This document shows positions 24,601 through 25,126 of a stretch of 25,126 nt of DNA, in pieces (the first letter of the stretch is position 1; each line of letters begins with the position of its first letter). Position numbers and translations under genes: made by a program. This stretch comes from CAZMGG01 sp964565715. GTDB lineage: Bacteria; Planctomycetota; UBA1135; UBA2386. The stretch lies in NCBI GenBank assembly GCA_964565715.1, contig CAZMGG010000085.1, forward strand, positions 1-25,126. The letters are read 5' to 3'. The notes beneath the pieces were generated by a model that was not told where the DNA came from, ran no database searches, and worked only from the letters and a program-made list of their open reading frames with translations.

Positions 24601-25009
24601 AGGAGATCCGCCACGCGCCGCCTGCGGCGGGCAACGTGTGCGCGAACGAGAAGCCGACCGGGCCGGTTGCCGCCGAGGACTGCAGGAATGCGGCGAAGTC
24701 GCCGTCGGGAGCGTTGCTGGCGGTGATCGACGACGTGCGGCCGGCGATGCCGCCGCCCGACCAGGTCCAGGGCTGCTGCGTCTGGTCGAACGGGGGATAC
24801 AGCGGGCCCGTGGCTCCCAGCACGATGTGCTGCTGCTGTGTGATCAGGCTCGGGTCGGCTTCGAAGCTGCTGTGCGGGTAGGCGACCGAGCCGATGTAGT
24901 GCTGCGTTCCCGGGCTCGCGAGGATGGGCGAGGGCAGTGGTTCGAACTGGGCGCGTGCGCTACCGGTCGCCACGGCGAGCGTCAGGAGGAGGGCGGCGAG
25001 ACCCCGCAC
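21650..25009 (-). CDS. Exported G8-domain/beta-helix protein resembling CEMIP/TMEM2
   Basis: About 1119 residues from the GTG at 25009, which opens the signal peptide VRGLAALLLTLAVATGSARA. Starts at GTG 25099 or, with one extra C in the poly-C tract, ATG 25038 are also possible. After a jelly-roll-like N-terminal domain (~20-220; WTWSGGGIAG, DGDFAAFLQ, IDMLNV) comes a G8 domain (~222-345), recognised by WAWMGVDIPTQDDDVVIPATS and LVHGQGSYFQVG. A parallel beta-helix follows with stretches much like vertebrate CEMIP/TMEM2: YPIHWHM (~500), SSIHHSNFRVATIHGTD (~519), GHGVFLEDGSEEKNVI (~549), SFWITNPHNTFVGNVAAGSEGTGYWF (~600), FEGNSCHSSWLGFDVHD (~664). The animal proteins bind or depolymerise hyaluronan, so a secreted polysaccharide-acting role is likely; the substrate is unknown. 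The C-terminal ~270 residues are unrecognised and lack the shared C-terminal domain. GC is lower in the 3' half. Confidence 0.88.
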   Translation of the reverse strand: MRGLAALLLTLAVATGSARAQFEPLPSPILASPGTQHYIGSVAYPHSSFEADPSLITQQQHIVLGATGPLYPPFDQTQQPWTWSGGGIAGRTSSITASNAPDGDFAAFLQSSAATGPVGFSFAHTLPAAGGAWRISFLGAQRKIGEVVDGQNVRVTIAAMVNNQLVSEDVFDEPLIDATYRRYYSRPFVAQASSILVLFQGTRVDATSHTALIDMLNVRELIPWTETATWAWMGVDIPTQDDDVVIPATSCVGLKEGSANSVDLQGELYVLDTGGETSLSTRRLLVHGQGSYFQVGLPGIPFSSTFELALDDDYVGPGPLPDPQEINALLVNDEGVVEMHGRRTTSWVRLAADVAQGAATILVAGDPVGWLPDDQIVIASSDRDFDHAEQRTIQSVTPGTGGAPTTITLGSPLLYRHCGTITAVGRPFPHHTMFLDQRAEVGMLTHNVKVIGRPRTPLLPGPGGHIMIRAETTPSHRPGFGRFSGVELENMGRAGQEGRYPIHWHMLLGAGQGQFMKNSSIHHSNFRVATIHGTDFVRFEGNVGFEHRGHGVFLEDGSEEKNVIKDNLILGTRLPKASTQVVLPSDHGPNDQFQNRAPASFWITNPHNTFVGNVAAGSEGTGYWFALPKEWLLPSGAQGSAARAYFAGRPGPNPMPRNQTLVLFEGNSCHSSWLGFDVHDSINAALDTIETNVTWRPHDGPQIISRFVAYACNVGLYTGNGDTNIIFDQAVLADNSKAMAFASHDILQDSLIVRDSGNGFWTGFRPDFNPYDVHALLLYDGAARLDHVHLVGYDQTATNMPPYAIAAFQGIGAARRRTNIQMDSVTYSATLAGTSLTLPWLGWADVFPPNPFPPVDYTLNSKYDPIYWAFSINNPGKTLGQLATAPSWETVVANHPMMLFNPGVLEMPLPNSPLGTTRHAFCSPFRFGYLRVICTELSGSASSTQQHPHPQFQLRYTREWETQSGIQTFSPFEDPWRVKFSKQMAVVVDRVGEANGVRYKLAWSHPTVQSAPSLTEIRLSELQFGEAALLGLENYLPIQGVDRATQLTSPDDERVPNTAWAPVTLAGDLPVLKQLAVSGYYPDQATGILWIRIVATQGGADAAINVAADGLGQVIRVRR

Positions 25010-25010
25010 C

Positions 25011-25018
25011 GGGGGGGG
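25011..25018. repeat. Homopolymer of eight G/C at the 5' end of the G8 gene
   Basis: Eight G on the plus strand, so eight C in the coding direction, just before the GTG at 25009. An ATG at 25038, preceded by AGGGA, reads into this tract but is one base out of frame with the gene; nine C would join them. The tract could be a slippage switch or a sequencing error. Confidence 0.6.
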
Positions 25019-25126
25019 AGAATTGGGATCAGGTGCATGTTGCGTTTCCCTGTCGTCCCCGAGGCAAGCGGGGACGGACGGCGGAACTCTATCCGGCACA
25101 ACAAGCCTGCCCAGCCCCGGCCTGGG

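Noticed and set aside
1..25126. tRNA, rRNA or riboswitch genes
   Set aside because: Nothing resembling a tRNA fold, rRNA core or riboswitch core was seen by eye, and the intergenic gaps are too short to hold most of them. A covariance-model scan would be decisive.

Overview
The window is very GC-rich (roughly 70% overall by eye), densely coding, and free of rRNA, tRNA, CRISPR arrays and recognisable insertion sequences. It most resembles a member of the Planctomycetota, probably one of the little-cultured GC-rich lineages. The case rests on gene content: a TIGR02999-like ECF sigma factor beside a membrane Ser/Thr kinase, an unusual density of large exported proteins (nine of fourteen genes start with a signal peptide), Kelch-like W-x-W-D-G proteins, right-handed beta-helix proteins, and a recurrent C-terminal 'PGC...GLT..Q' domain. 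This assignment is inference from content, not from a marker gene.

Layout. Positions 1-290 (-) hold the 5' end of an exported, possibly TlpA/redoxin-like protein, cut by the window edge. Positions 407-4075 (+) hold an 11-repeat Kelch-like exported protein and an exported protein of unknown function. Positions 4107-6493 hold a divergent pair, an MgtC/SapB membrane protein (-) and a sodium:solute symporter (+). Positions 6512-8356 (-) hold an exported protein with four EF-hand/dockerin-like calcium loops. Positions 8516-11988 hold a membrane Ser/Thr kinase (-) and an ECF sigma factor (+) that start next to each other and diverge. Positions 12038-14329 (-) hold a second 11-repeat Kelch-like protein, and 14404-15639 (+) an exported protein with two 'SRDACCPY' modules. 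Positions 15742-18799 (+) form a tight unit of GNAT acetyltransferase, PIG-L deacetylase and exported beta-helix protein. This faces a second beta-helix protein at 18809-19930 (-). Positions 19931-20243 are a scar with a duplicated gene tail and a truncated reading frame. Positions 20244-25009 (-) form a two-gene unit: a very large exported G8-domain/beta-helix protein resembling animal CEMIP/TMEM2, coupled by an ATGA overlap to a third Kelch-like protein.

How it fits together. The main theme is export: secreted beta-propeller and beta-helix proteins, several ending in the same roughly 130-residue C-terminal domain, which could be a sorting or anchoring module. The sigma/kinase pair is the only obvious regulatory unit. 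The GNAT/PIG-L pair suggests modification of an N-acetylated sugar or glycan, and the G8 protein suggests binding or cleavage of a polysaccharide. The best candidates for something undescribed are the shared C-terminal domain, the bacterial CEMIP-like protein with its poly-C tract at the signal peptide, and the CC-motif repeat protein. GC drops sharply at the boundary between the Kelch and C-terminal domains of the 20244-21653 gene, which hints at domain exchange.
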